From: Methylosinus sp. C49
Lineage (GTDB): Bacteria > Pseudomonadota > Alphaproteobacteria > Rhizobiales > Beijerinckiaceae
Length of the DNA stretch: 64,000 nucleotides
Assembly (NCBI RefSeq): GCF_009936375.1
Contig: NZ_AP022332.1
Coordinates: 3,854,176 to 3,918,175, forward strand
Reading direction: 5' to 3'
The notes beneath the pieces are model-generated. The model saw only the letters and a program-made list of their open reading frames with translations, did no database searches and was not told the DNA's origin. Positions 28,515 to 37,951 of this stretch are shown here, in pieces. How positions within the stretch are numbered: the first letter of the stretch is position 1; every line of letters begins with the position of its first letter. The position numbers and the translations under genes are program-made.

Positions 28515-30761
28515 ATGTTTCCCACCACGCTATCGCGCGGCGTCTCCGCCTGCGCGCTCGGTATCGCACTTCTCTCGTCGGTCGCCTCGGCGCAGGAGGC
28601 TTTGCCCGTCATCGACATCGGCAGCGGCTCCAAGCCGACTCGCAGCACGGACGCCGCCGCGACGGATCCCGAAAAGCAGACGGGCTATGCGCGCTCGGCG
28701 AGCTTCGGCGCGACGAAGACCAACACGCCCTTCATCGACACTCCGGCCGCCGTCCAGGTCATACCGCATGAGCTGATCGCCGATCAGCAAGGTCTGAACA
28801 CCATGGAGTTGGTCAAGAATGTCTCCGGCGTGCAGGCGACGGGACGCTATTTCGACTCCTATCTCATCCGCGGCTTCAAGACCGGCTACGGCGAGACCTA
28901 TCGCAACGGGCTGAAGCTCGAAGCCGTGCTCGGCGGCGAGGAGGTGGCCTTCACCGACCGCGTCGAGATCGTGAAAGGGCCGAGCTCCATTCTCTATGGT
29001 CGCATCGAGCCCGGCGGCTTCGTCAATGTCGTCACCAAGCGTCCGCAGGAGGTTTTCAAGGCCGAAGCGAACGAGCAGTTCGGCAGCTGGGGGCTGTCGC
29101 GCACGAGCTTCGACGTGACCGGCCCCGTAGACGAGGCGAAGACCGTCCTCTATCGCCTGATGGGCGTCTATGACCATGCCGATTCCTTCGTGAATTTCGA
29201 TCATCGCGACAATGGCGCGGTCGCGCTCTTTCTCACCTTCCGGCCGACGCAGAATTTCGAGTTCAATGTCCAGGTCGAGCATTATGAGAAGCGGCAAACC
29301 GGGCCATCCGGCGTCGGCGCCATTCCAGTCGATCTCCGCTACGACACGAGCGGAAATGCGCAGGTCATCCCCGGCTACAATGACCGGCCGCTCAATTTGG
29401 GACGAAACTTCTCGATCGGCGATCCGGGCCTGTGGAAAAATCAGCCCTATGTCGTTCGCCGAACGCTCATCGGCTACGACTGGACCTACAAGTTCGACGA
29501 GAAGTGGAAGATCACCAATCGTCTCCACTATTCTGGAAGCAATGATAGCGCTTACGGCTTCGAGACCTATGGCGGGTTCGACGGAACGACCATCTCCCGC
29601 GCCTTCTATGGCGAACGCAATTCCATCCAGATGCTGTCGACCAACCTCGATCTCTCCGGAGAGTTCGAGACCGGGCCAATCACCCATCGCCCTCTCGTCG
29701 GAATCGACTGGTTCTCGACCGAGAGGAACTCCAATGGCTCGGACAGCTATGGCTATCCGCTCAATATCTATGCGCCGGTCTATGGGGTCTATAATTCGAA
29801 ACTCGCCTTCGACCGCTACATCACCGGATCGAACATGCTCTGGCGTGCAACCAACAGAGACTTCGGCGTCTATGCGCAGGATCAGATGTCGTTCTTCGAC
29901 AATCGCATTCACCTGCTGCTCGGCGGACGATGGGACAAGGCGCAAGGCGGCGTCCCCAAGGACTATGGCGACGGCTGGGCGAGCTGTTATCCCTTCTGCA
30001 CCGGATTTCCAGGAAACAACTATCAGGACAAGCCGAAACTCTCGCCCCGCGCCGCTGTGCTGTTCAAAGTCACGGACGATCTATCCATCTACGGCAGCTA
30101 TGTCCGCTCCTTCGGCTCGAACAATGGCGCCTCGAGAGACGGCTCCGCCTTTCCGCCACAGGAGGGCCTGCAATGGGAGGTGGGCGTCAAGAAATTATGG
30201 CTCGACGGCAGAGTGACGACCAGCCTCGCCCTGTTCGATCTGCGCAAGAAGAACCTTCTCCAGCGCGACCCGTTCTTCCCCGGCCGCAGCATCGCGATCG
30301 GCGAGGTCGCGAGCCGCGGAATCGAGCTCGACATAGCGGGGCAGGTCACTGAAAATCTCAGCGTCATCGCCAGCTACACATTCGATTCCGTCAAGCTCAC
30401 CAACGACAACAACAATGGCAATGCCGGCAAGCGCTACAATGGCGCCGCGCCGAATGTCGGCAACCTCTGGGCCAAATGGGACACCGCGCCGCATCAGTCC
30501 GAGGGCTTCGAGTTCGGCGGCGGGCTCTATGCGTCGGACGAGCGTTACGGCTCCAACGACAACACATGGAAGCTGCCCGGCTATGTCCGCTTGGACGCAA
30601 TGGGCGCCTATCGGACAGAGATCGACGGGCACAAGGTGAAGTTCCAATTCAACATCAAGAATCTCACCGACCGCCACTATTTCGAATACAGCGACGGCTC
30701 TCAATACGCCTATTACGGCCAACCGCGCACCTTCATGGGCTCGGTCAATTTCCAATGGTGA
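28515..30761 (+). CDS. TonB-dependent siderophore receptor
   Basis: A 748-residue outer-membrane receptor starting at ATG 28515. A signal peptide ends near ASA (residue 24), followed at once by a TonB-box-like stretch (LPVIDIG). The plug domain (about residues 65-170) has TPAAVQVIPHELI, NVSGVQATGRY, YLIRGF, RVEIVKGPSSILYGRIEPGGFVNVVTKRP. The C-terminal 22-strand barrel ends in ...MGSVNFQW with the terminal aromatic. There is no N-terminal signalling (STN) domain, so unlike its paralogue at 33684 it is not expected to signal through FecIR. The ligand is probably an iron- or copper-chelating small molecule. Confidence 0.9.
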   Translation: MFPTTLSRGVSACALGIALLSSVASAQEALPVIDIGSGSKPTRSTDAAATDPEKQTGYARSASFGATKTNTPFIDTPAAVQVIPHELIADQQGLNTMELVKNVSGVQATGRYFDSYLIRGFKTGYGETYRNGLKLEAVLGGEEVAFTDRVEIVKGPSSILYGRIEPGGFVNVVTKRPQEVFKAEANEQFGSWGLSRTSFDVTGPVDEAKTVLYRLMGVYDHADSFVNFDHRDNGAVALFLTFRPTQNFEFNVQVEHYEKRQTGPSGVGAIPVDLRYDTSGNAQVIPGYNDRPLNLGRNFSIGDPGLWKNQPYVVRRTLIGYDWTYKFDEKWKITNRLHYSGSNDSAYGFETYGGFDGTTISRAFYGERNSIQMLSTNLDLSGEFETGPITHRPLVGIDWFSTERNSNGSDSYGYPLNIYAPVYGVYNSKLAFDRYITGSNMLWRATNRDFGVYAQDQMSFFDNRIHLLLGGRWDKAQGGVPKDYGDGWASCYPFCTGFPGNNYQDKPKLSPRAAVLFKVTDDLSIYGSYVRSFGSNNGASRDGSAFPPQEGLQWEVGVKKLWLDGRVTTSLALFDLRKKNLLQRDPFFPGRSIAIGEVASRGIELDIAGQVTENLSVIASYTFDSVKLTNDNNNGNAGKRYNGAAPNVGNLWAKWDTAPHQSEGFEFGGGLYASDERYGSNDNTWKLPGYVRLDAMGAYRTEIDGHKVKFQFNIKNLTDRHYFEYSDGSQYAYYGQPRTFMGSVNFQW

Positions 30762-30786
30762 GGGGCGAGCCCTCGCCGTGAAACGC

Positions 30787-30820
30787 ATCGGCGCGCGTCC
30801 CGAGCGCGCGCCGATTTTTT
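30787..30820 (+). terminator. Rho-independent terminator after the TonB receptor gene
   Basis: An 11-bp perfect stem, ATCGGCGCGCG (30787-30797) pairing with CGCGCGCCGAT (30805-30815), a 7-base loop and a run of six T (30815-30820). It lies 26 bases after the receptor stop and 25 before the PepSY gene, so the latter depends on read-through or its own promoter. Confidence 0.85.
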
Positions 30821-30844
30821 CGTCGAACGTCTGGAGCGGCCGCC

Positions 30845-32059
30845 ATGACGCGCACAATCTTCGTGTTCCTGCATCGCTGGACGGGACTAGCCCTGGCGAG
30901 CTTCCTGATCCTGGTCGGAGTCACGGGAAGCATTCTCGTCTTCCTGCCCGAATTGAATCACTGGCTGACGCCGAACCTCTATCCCGGCCGGATTGACGGA
31001 GCGGAACTCTCCGCCAGCGCGCTGCTGCGCCGCGCCGAGGAGCTCACGCCGCAGGCGCGCGCGACGCGCATCTTCTTCGCGGCGCCGGGAACCACGATCG
31101 TCTCCTTCGAGGCGAAGCCGGGCGCGGCGGAGGTCGACGCTCTCTATCTCGATCCAGTCAGCGGTGATGCGCTCGGCCGCGTGAAGCAAAAGGGCCTGCC
31201 GGAAAGCCTCGGCGATCTCCTGCCCTTCATCGACCGTCTGCACTGGTCGCTGGCGCTCGGCCCTTGGGGCGTGTGGCTGCTCGGCGTCGTCGCGCTCGTC
31301 TGGACCATCGACTGCTTCATCGCCTTCTATCTCACTTTGCCCGCCAATCTCCTGCGCCGGCGCGGCTTCCTCGCGCGGTGGAAGCCCGCCTGGCTCATCA
31401 AGCGCGGCGCCTCCTTCTATCGGCTCAATTTCGATCTGCATCGCGCGAGCGGATTATGGCTGTATCCGCTGCTGCTCGTTCTCGCTTGGTCGGGCGTGTG
31501 CTTCGATCTCAATGTCGTCTATTGCGGCGCCATGGGGCTCGTCTTCGATTTCGAGCCATCGATCTGGAAGCGCGATGCTCCGCCTATGGCGGACAGAGGC
31601 GAGCCGATGCCTTTCGAAGAGGCCGAGCGCATCGCACGCGATCTTATGGAGGAGCGCGCCGCGCGCGAAGGCTTCACGATCGACCGCCGCGTCGACTTCA
31701 CTCTCGATCGCGAGACCGGTCTCTATGTCTATGGCGTTCACAGCAGCCGCGACGTCGGCGAGAAATATGGCGGAACGACGATCGCCATCGACGCCTATAC
31801 AGGCGCCGTGCATGGCTTCCATGCTCCTACCGGCGGCAAGGGCGGCGACACGGCGACCGAATGGCTCCTGGAGCTGCATATGGCCAATGTGTTCGGCCTG
31901 CCCTATCGGATACTCGTTTGCGCCGCCGGCGTGGCGATCGCGCTCCTCTCCGTCACCGGCGTCGTGATCTGGCGGAAAAAGCGCGGAGCGCGTCGTCGAT
32001 CGGGCGAACGATCCGGCGCGGTCGTCGCGAGAACCGAAGAGCTGCCGGAGTCGATGTGA
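30845..32059 (+). CDS. PepSY-associated TM-helix protein (iron-uptake membrane protein)
   Basis: A 404-residue inner-membrane protein with about four helices: FVFLHRWTGLALASFLILVG at the N-terminus (conserved His-Arg-Trp), two more around residues 138-160 and 200-225, and the last near residue 355-380. The PepSY_TM family pattern HRWTGL ... DLHRASGLW ... ELHMANVFGLPYR is clear. Members are co-encoded with siderophore receptors and some are thought to reduce ferric-siderophores at the inner membrane. It follows the receptor gene, beyond a strong terminator. Confidence 0.88.
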   Translation: MTRTIFVFLHRWTGLALASFLILVGVTGSILVFLPELNHWLTPNLYPGRIDGAELSASALLRRAEELTPQARATRIFFAAPGTTIVSFEAKPGAAEVDALYLDPVSGDALGRVKQKGLPESLGDLLPFIDRLHWSLALGPWGVWLLGVVALVWTIDCFIAFYLTLPANLLRRRGFLARWKPAWLIKRGASFYRLNFDLHRASGLWLYPLLLVLAWSGVCFDLNVVYCGAMGLVFDFEPSIWKRDAPPMADRGEPMPFEEAERIARDLMEERAAREGFTIDRRVDFTLDRETGLYVYGVHSSRDVGEKYGGTTIAIDAYTGAVHGFHAPTGGKGGDTATEWLLELHMANVFGLPYRILVCAAGVAIALLSVTGVVIWRKKRGARRRSGERSGAVVARTEELPESM

Positions 32060-32459
32060 GCATTCGAATTCGTGTTTGTTCGAGAGTCCGAAGATCGATC
32101 GTTGCGCGGCTGCGCGCGGTCGCGCCGCTCAGAGCCTCGCCGTGGCCCACTTTCGCCGCCTCGGTGCGGGACGCGAAAATCGATTTACGGTCGCAGCTCG
32201 AGGTGGTCGGCGTCTTCGACGCGGGCCACTCGGTAGCGGCGGTCCGAGCCCCGGCGTCGCGCGGCCGCGATCGACGCGGCCGGACGACCGTCCTCGAGGA
32301 TGCTCCATGAGCCCATGAGCGGCGAGTGTCGTCGAAGCAGTCGGCGGGCGTCGGCGCGCCGCGCGCGTCATGTCGAAATCCACTTCTGTACGAAATGTCG
32401 CGGCGTAAATGTCAGTGAATGCGCCTATGGCGGCGCGCCGGCGGCTTCGCATGCCGCGC
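32060..32459. other. 400-base convergent intergenic region, no gene seen
   Basis: This stretch lies between the 3' ends of two PepSY genes pointing at each other. Open frames crossing it are shadows of the PepSY genes in other frames. It is GC-rich with several imperfect palindromes but no T-tailed hairpin that I could confirm. Confidence 0.5.
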
Positions 32460-33680
32460 CTACTCGGCGGTCGTCGGCTCCGGCGACGCGCGGGTCGCGG
32501 CGCCGTGCCCGCGGAGTCCGCGCGCTTTCCTTTTCTTCCACCAGATATAGACGCCAGTGACCGACAGCATGGCGATAGCGAGGCCGAGCGCGCAGACGAA
32601 GATGCGATATGGAAGGCCGAGCACATTCGCCATGTGCAGCTCCGTCAGCCATGTGGTCAGCGTATTGCCCGTGCGCGCGCCCGAGGGCGGAGCAAAGCCC
32701 GACAACTCGCCGCCATGAGCGTCGAAATAGACCGATGTGCTCCCATATTTCTCGCCGATGTCGAGGCTGCTGTGCGCGCTGTAGCGATAGCGTCCCTCCT
32801 CGCGCTCCAAAGCGAGCGCGACCTGCCTGTCGACCGTGAAGCCTTTCGCTTTCGCCTGCTCGTCCATCAGCCGCGCGCCGATCGCCTGCGCCTCCCGCCA
32901 CCCCAGCGGCTCGCGACCGGTGGAAGCGGATGGCGGCGCCGGCTGCGCCCAGATCGGCCGCTCGAAATCGAGCAGCAGCTCTGTCACGCTCATATAAAGG
33001 CCGTTCAAATTCATGAACACGCTGGACCAGGCGAAGACGAGCAGCGCCGCCCACAGCCACAAGCCGCCGGCGCGATGCAGATCGAAATTGACGCGATAGA
33101 AGGACGCGCCGGATTTCACGAGCCAGGACAGTCTCCAGCGCTGGAGAAAGCCGCGCTTGTGCGCTCCGCCCTGCGGCGGCAAAGTCAGATAGAAGCCGAC
33201 GAAGCAATCGATCGTCCAGGCGAGCGCGACGAGGCCCAGAATCCAGCCGCCGAATTCGCCGAGCGCCAGCGCATAATGCAGACGATAGACGAAGGGCAGA
33301 ATCGTGTTCGGCCCGTCGGGCAGCCCCTTGGTCCAGCGGCGGCCCAGCTCCTCGCCGGAGCCTTCGTCGAGGAAGAGCTGATTGAAGTCGAGCGGAGACG
33401 CGCCGGGGCGCGCCTCCATGCGAACGGTCGCTGAGCCCATTCCGTTGAAGAAGACGGATTGGACTTGCGCCTCCGGGACCAGCGCCTCGGCCCGCAGCGC
33501 GAGCGCGCCAGCGTCGCGCGCGACGCTCGCCCGCGCGCCGGGGAAGAGCCGCGGCGATAGCCATTGGTTCAGCTCCGGCAGAAAGGCGAGCAGCGCGCCG
33601 GTAAGGCCGACCAGGATCAGAAACCCGGCCATGGTCAGTCCGACCCAGCGATGCGCGAAGACGAAGAAGGGACGCCGCAT
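32460..33680 (-). CDS. PepSY-associated TM-helix protein, paralogue of 30845-32059
   Basis: A 406-residue inner-membrane protein with the same layout as its convergent neighbour: N-terminal FVFAHRWVGLTMAGFLILVG, internal FDLHRAGGLW, C-terminal ELHMANVLGLPYR and a basic tail. It begins three bases after the TonB receptor stop, so it is the last gene of the fecIR-receptor operon. The role is presumably in release or reduction of the metal-siderophore at the inner membrane. Confidence 0.88.
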   Translation of the reverse strand: MRRPFFVFAHRWVGLTMAGFLILVGLTGALLAFLPELNQWLSPRLFPGARASVARDAGALALRAEALVPEAQVQSVFFNGMGSATVRMEARPGASPLDFNQLFLDEGSGEELGRRWTKGLPDGPNTILPFVYRLHYALALGEFGGWILGLVALAWTIDCFVGFYLTLPPQGGAHKRGFLQRWRLSWLVKSGASFYRVNFDLHRAGGLWLWAALLVFAWSSVFMNLNGLYMSVTELLLDFERPIWAQPAPPSASTGREPLGWREAQAIGARLMDEQAKAKGFTVDRQVALALEREEGRYRYSAHSSLDIGEKYGSTSVYFDAHGGELSGFAPPSGARTGNTLTTWLTELHMANVLGLPYRIFVCALGLAIAMLSVTGVYIWWKKRKARGLRGHGAATRASPEPTTAE

Positions 33681-33683
33681 CTT

Positions 33684-36164
33684 TTAGAACTCGACCTTGA
33701 GCGACCCGAGGACGGTGCGCGGCGCGCCGGGCATGGCGAAAGTCCAACTGTTGGAGCCGGCCCAATAGGTCCGATCGAACAGATTGTCGATATTGAGCTG
33801 CGCGGTGAGCTTCCGACCCGCGACCTCGAAGCTGTAGCTCCCCATCAAATTGAAGATCGCATAGCTCGGCAGAACATAGCTGTTGATCGTGTCGCCGTAA
33901 CGATCGTCCAGCGCCACGGCTCCGCCGCCGAGCTTCAATCCCGCGAGATCGCCCTGGAATTCATAGGTGCTCCATAGGCTCCCGGAATTACGCGGGGCGA
34001 GGAACAGACGCTTGCCCGTGTTGCCGGCGCCGCCGTCCCAGCCGACGTCTTTGTTGATCTTCGCATAGCCGAGATAAGCGTAGGTGGCGATGATGCGCCA
34101 GCCGGGCAGCACTTCGCCAGAGAGGTCGAATTCCAAACCACGGCTCTCCGCCTCGCCGATCGTGCGCGAGAGCGTCGGATTTGTGGGGTCGGGAACGCCG
34201 ATATTATTCTTCGTCAAATCGAAATAGGAGGCCGTCGCGGACAGTCGCCCGTCGAAGAGCTCCGTCTTGACGCCGCCCTCCCATTGCCGCGCGGTCTGCG
34301 CGGGAATCATGTTGCCAGTCGCGCCCCTGTAGAGGCTGTTGGAAACGCCGAAATTCTCGGTGTAGCTTCCATAGATCGAAAGCCATTGCATGGGACGCCA
34401 CAAGACCCCCGCTCGGGGGCTGATGCGATTGTCCCGCGTCGAAACGAGCTGCGAGACATTGTTCATGCCGGTCGCGTCGTCGTAGCGAAACCCGCCGAGC
34501 AGGAAGATGTCGTAAGGCAGCTGCATCTGATCCTGAAAATAATACCCTTGCCAGGACTGCGTGAAGCTGATCCTCGACAGGAGCGCAGGATCGAGCGGAA
34601 ACCTGTTCGGTAGATAGCTAGGCGAGAAAATGTTGAAGGCGGGAGCCGCCTGGCAACAGATCGTTCTCAGACTATCGTCGATATGGAAGTAGTCGTATCC
34701 GAACAAGACATTGTGCTTGACGCCGAATGTCTCGAACTTTCCAGCGAGATTGGCCGTCGTGTAGTAACGATCGGAGCGGCCGCCCGGCAAGGAGACGTTG
34801 AAGAAGCGATCGAGCGTTCCGGTGGCGTTTGCTTTGTCGAAGAAAAGGCTGTTGTTTTCTCCGAACCGCCAGAGCTCGCCAATGAACCGATGACGGAATG
34901 TCCAATTCTCGTCGAGATCGCGAGACCAATTGAAGCCAAAGAGATAGCGATCGCCCGTCGATCGGTTCGAATTGGGCTCCGCCACATAACGCGTGCGCGG
35001 AACAGGAGCCGTGCGATTGCCGATAGGCGGAATGCCGGGGTCGGCGGTGTCATTGAAGTGGGAATATTCGAATTCAGCCGTCACCTGTGTGCGGTTGTCG
35101 ATGTTCCATCGCACCACAGGCGCGATGAAAATGCGGTCGTTGTGCAGAAAATCTCGGAACGAGCCGGCATTCTCATAGGCGACGTTGATTCGGTAGAGCA
35201 CAGATTTGTCCGAGCTGATCGGCCCGGTGGCGTCGAGAGTCGTGCGATAGACGTCGAACGAGCCGATCTGCTGCTGGATCGCATAGCGGCGCTCTTCCAA
35301 CGGCTGCTTGGTGACGACATTGACGATGCCGCCGGGCTCCGAACGTCCGTAGAGGATGGAGCCGGGCCCTTTCAGCACTTCCACGCGCTCCAGATTCGCC
35401 GTGTCGCGCTTGCTGGAGCCGCCGCCGAGCACGTCCGGAATCAGGAAACCATCGCGATAGATCGTGCCGTTCGAGAAGCCGCGAATGAGAAAAGCGTCCG
35501 ATTGGCCCTGATTCCACGGAATCTGAATGACGCCTGAAACGTTCTGCAGCGCCTTCTCGATCCTCACGACCTGCTGGTCCTGCAGCACCGCCTGCGGAAC
35601 CACATGAACACTGGCCGGCGTCTCCATGATCGGCGTGTCGGTCTTGGTGGCGGAGCTGGCGTTGGGGAGCCGATAGGCATTCTGGCCAGCAGCCCCTCCT
35701 GCGCCACCGACGACGCCGCGCGTCTCCGCCCCCACATCGATCGGCGGCAGCGACTCGGCCCCGGCGTCATTGCGCACGCCATTGTCCGCCTGCGCCAGAG
35801 TGATCAGCACCGAGCGGCCGTTATCGGCGAATCTGTAAGTGAGCGTGGTTCCCTCCAGCAGAGCGCGCAAGGCGTCCTGCATGGTGAATTGGCCGGACAA
35901 TCCGCGCGTTCGCACACCGCGCGTCAGCCGCGCGTCATAGGAGAGCCGAAGATCGTTCTGATCCGCGAAGGCGGTGAGCGCTTCCGTGAGCGGGATTTGG
36001 TCGATGCGGTAGAATTTGACGGCGCCGGTCCGCTCCTGCGGAGCAATGGCGGCCTCGGCCGGACGGGAGGTCAATCCTGCGCCCGCCATCAAAAAGCCGA
36101 CTGTCGCCGCCGCGATTGCCGAACCCATGTCGCTCTTCCCCTTCGGGGCCTTCGTCCTCGCCAT
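33684..36164 (-). CDS. TonB-dependent siderophore receptor with N-terminal signalling (STN) domain
   Basis: An 826-residue FpvA/FecA-type transducer receptor. ATG 36164 follows AAAGG; an ATG at 36185 would add seven residues. After the signal peptide comes the secretin/TonB short N-terminal domain (about residues 45-105: IPLTEALTAFADQNDLRLSY, LSGQFTMQDALRALLEGTTL), then a TonB-box-like LPPIDVG, the plug (ASVHVVPQAVLQDQ ... RVEVLKGPGSILYGRSEPGGIVNVVTKQP), and a barrel ending VLGSLKVEF. STN domains contact FecR-type anti-sigma factors, and fecR and fecI homologues lie just upstream. It should import a siderophore or related chelate and induce its own operon. Confidence 0.92.
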   Translation of the reverse strand: MARTKAPKGKSDMGSAIAAATVGFLMAGAGLTSRPAEAAIAPQERTGAVKFYRIDQIPLTEALTAFADQNDLRLSYDARLTRGVRTRGLSGQFTMQDALRALLEGTTLTYRFADNGRSVLITLAQADNGVRNDAGAESLPPIDVGAETRGVVGGAGGAAGQNAYRLPNASSATKTDTPIMETPASVHVVPQAVLQDQQVVRIEKALQNVSGVIQIPWNQGQSDAFLIRGFSNGTIYRDGFLIPDVLGGGSSKRDTANLERVEVLKGPGSILYGRSEPGGIVNVVTKQPLEERRYAIQQQIGSFDVYRTTLDATGPISSDKSVLYRINVAYENAGSFRDFLHNDRIFIAPVVRWNIDNRTQVTAEFEYSHFNDTADPGIPPIGNRTAPVPRTRYVAEPNSNRSTGDRYLFGFNWSRDLDENWTFRHRFIGELWRFGENNSLFFDKANATGTLDRFFNVSLPGGRSDRYYTTANLAGKFETFGVKHNVLFGYDYFHIDDSLRTICCQAAPAFNIFSPSYLPNRFPLDPALLSRISFTQSWQGYYFQDQMQLPYDIFLLGGFRYDDATGMNNVSQLVSTRDNRISPRAGVLWRPMQWLSIYGSYTENFGVSNSLYRGATGNMIPAQTARQWEGGVKTELFDGRLSATASYFDLTKNNIGVPDPTNPTLSRTIGEAESRGLEFDLSGEVLPGWRIIATYAYLGYAKINKDVGWDGGAGNTGKRLFLAPRNSGSLWSTYEFQGDLAGLKLGGGAVALDDRYGDTINSYVLPSYAIFNLMGSYSFEVAGRKLTAQLNIDNLFDRTYWAGSNSWTFAMPGAPRTVLGSLKVEF

Positions 36165-36301
36165 TGCGCCGCCTTTTGAATTCATCGAGGGCGCGAAAAT
36201 GCCCCCTCATTGGATTCAACGCGGTCGATCTGCGCCTCGGAACCATGCCGAAAAAAAGCCTCGAACTTTTTTCCGGGCGGGTGGAATTTCGGCGAGGGAC
36301 G

Positions 36302-37231
36302 TCACTCGTGGAGCAGGATCAGATAATTCGACAAGCGATAGGCCGAGAGGCCGAGCGCGGTTTCGATATCGGCGAGGGCCTGCGTCGGATCATCCGTGCG
36401 ATAGACGCCGGTCACGCGGCGCGCGCAAATCTCCCGGCGCAGGCAATAGACGACGCCATGACGATAGCGGCCGAGCAGGGCGAGCACATCGCCGAGCGCC
36501 TCGTCCTCGACGATCAGCCTGCCGCGCCGCCAGGCGGTGAGCTTCGCCACATTCGCGGCGGCCGGCGCGCTCGCGGAAGAGCCGCGCAGGAAGCTCGTCT
36601 CCTGCCCTTCCCGCGCGACGACCTCCGCGCCGCCGCTGGCCACGGAAACGCTGTGCTCCGTGACCGTCACACGCGCGCCATTCTCGTCGAGGGCGACGTC
36701 GAAGGACGTGCCGAGCGCTGTCGCCGAGCCGCCGGCGGCCTCCACGACGAAAGGCCTCGACGCATCCGGCGCCACATCGAACCATGCCTCCCCGCGCAGC
36801 AGCGTGAGGCGACGACGCGCCGGCGTGAAGTGGAGCGCGATCGCCGAGCGCGCGCCGAGCTCGACATGCGATCCGTCGCCGAGCGTCACGCGACGCGTTT
36901 CGCCGGCGCCAGTGGAATAGTCGGCGACAAAGGGAATGGAGAGATCGCCGAGCAGCAAGGCGAGAGCCACGGCGGCTGCGGCGGCGGCCACGACCGGGCG
37001 GCCCCTGCGCCTCGCCGACGCTCGCTTCGCAGGGTGGCGCAGGCTCAGCCTTGCGAACTCGGCGGATAATCCCTCGGCCTCGCGGAACGCCGCCGCATGC
37101 GCGGTATCGGCAGCGAGCCAGGCGTCGAGCGCCTCCTGCTCCTTGCGCGTCAGCGGTCCTTCCTTCTTTCGAAGGACCCAGTCCACCGCAATGTCGTGCG
37201 GATCTTCCGGCGTGTCGCTGTCGAAGCTCAT
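36302..37231 (-). CDS. FecR-family anti-sigma factor / signal transducer
   Basis: A 309-residue protein; ATG 37231 begins the conserved N-terminal DUF4880-like domain (DIAVDWVLRKKEGPLTRKEQEALDAWLAAD), whereas the frame upstream is unlike the family. One membrane helix lies at about residues 75-97 (PVVAAAAAAVALALLLG). The periplasmic FecR domain follows (GETRRVTLGDGSHVELGARSAI, GEAWFDV, VEAAGGSATALGTSFDV) and a C-terminal STN-like segment. It relays ligand occupancy of the receptor to the sigma factor. It sits between those two genes. Confidence 0.9.
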   Translation of the reverse strand: MSFDSDTPEDPHDIAVDWVLRKKEGPLTRKEQEALDAWLAADTAHAAAFREAEGLSAEFARLSLRHPAKRASARRRGRPVVAAAAAAVALALLLGDLSIPFVADYSTGAGETRRVTLGDGSHVELGARSAIALHFTPARRRLTLLRGEAWFDVAPDASRPFVVEAAGGSATALGTSFDVALDENGARVTVTEHSVSVASGGAEVVAREGQETSFLRGSSASAPAAANVAKLTAWRRGRLIVEDEALGDVLALLGRYRHGVVYCLRREICARRVTGVYRTDDPTQALADIETALGLSAYRLSNYLILLHE

Positions 37232-37382
37232 GCGCGTCGCCGCCTGATCGGCATGGACAGTGATTGCGGGAATGACGCCGCGGCGCGCCGCCAGGCCCCG
37301 CTCCTGATCGCTTTGCCCGCGCCCTCTATAGAGCACAACGCGCTGGATGGAAAAAACGGAACCTCCCGATGTGACAGCATGT

Positions 37383-37886
37383 TCAGCGCGCCGCCTCGCG
37401 GCAGCGGCGAAAGGCGAGGCGGATATGCCGCCGCGCCATGCTGTCGGAAATGCCGAGCCGCGCGGCGGCCTCCTTCACGGGCAGATTTTCCTGCATAACG
37501 AGGACAAAGACCTCCCGACAGCGGGGTGGAAGCGTTTCGATCGTCGCGATCAAAAGCCGCGATCTGTCGCTCTCCTCGCTCGACGCTCCGGGCGAGGCCT
37601 CGGCCGAAGGCGTCTCCGGCAGCTCTTCCTTGAATTCGAGATATTTCGCCTCGGTAACGCGCCGCCGCGCGAGATCCCGCGCGAGGTTTGTCGCGATCGT
37701 ATGGAGAAACGCCTCTGGATCGGGCATGGCCTCGAGCCCGCCACGGCGCAGAGCGCGGATGAAGGTCTCCTGCAACAGGTCCGGCGCGTCGTTCGCGCCC
37801 GCTTTGCCGCGCAGGTAGACGAGAAGCTGACGACCGTGACGCTTGAATAGCGCGCCCACGGAGCGCCGCAATGCAGAATCGAGCAT
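37383..37886 (-). CDS. FecI-like ECF RNA polymerase sigma factor
   Basis: A 167-residue ECF sigma factor starting at ATG 37886. Region 2 reads APDLLQETFIRALRR ... PEAFLHTIATNLARDLARRR, and region 4 reads ETLPPRCREVFVLVMQENLPVKEAAARLGISDSMARRHIRLAFRRC. It directs polymerase to iron-uptake promoters when released by FecR. A frame extending to 38483 is continuous but overlaps the DUF2946-like gene and lacks family resemblance there. It is 151 bases upstream of fecR. Confidence 0.9.
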   Translation of the reverse strand: MLDSALRRSVGALFKRHGRQLLVYLRGKAGANDAPDLLQETFIRALRRGGLEAMPDPEAFLHTIATNLARDLARRRVTEAKYLEFKEELPETPSAEASPGASSEESDRSRLLIATIETLPPRCREVFVLVMQENLPVKEAAARLGISDSMARRHIRLAFRRCREAAR

Positions 37887-37951
37887 TTTGCACCGGCGAG
37901 GGCTGATCGAGATCGCAAAAAGCCCGAGCGGCGGTCCCGGCAGGGAGATCG

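Noticed and set aside
28530..29945. 471-codon frame antisense to the TonB receptor gene
   Set aside because: Shadow of the receptor; Asp/Glu/Ile-rich artefact composition.
32425..33765. 446-codon frame overlapping the minus-strand PepSY gene in another frame
   Set aside because: The PepSY frame has clear family motifs; this one is an Arg/Ala-rich shadow.
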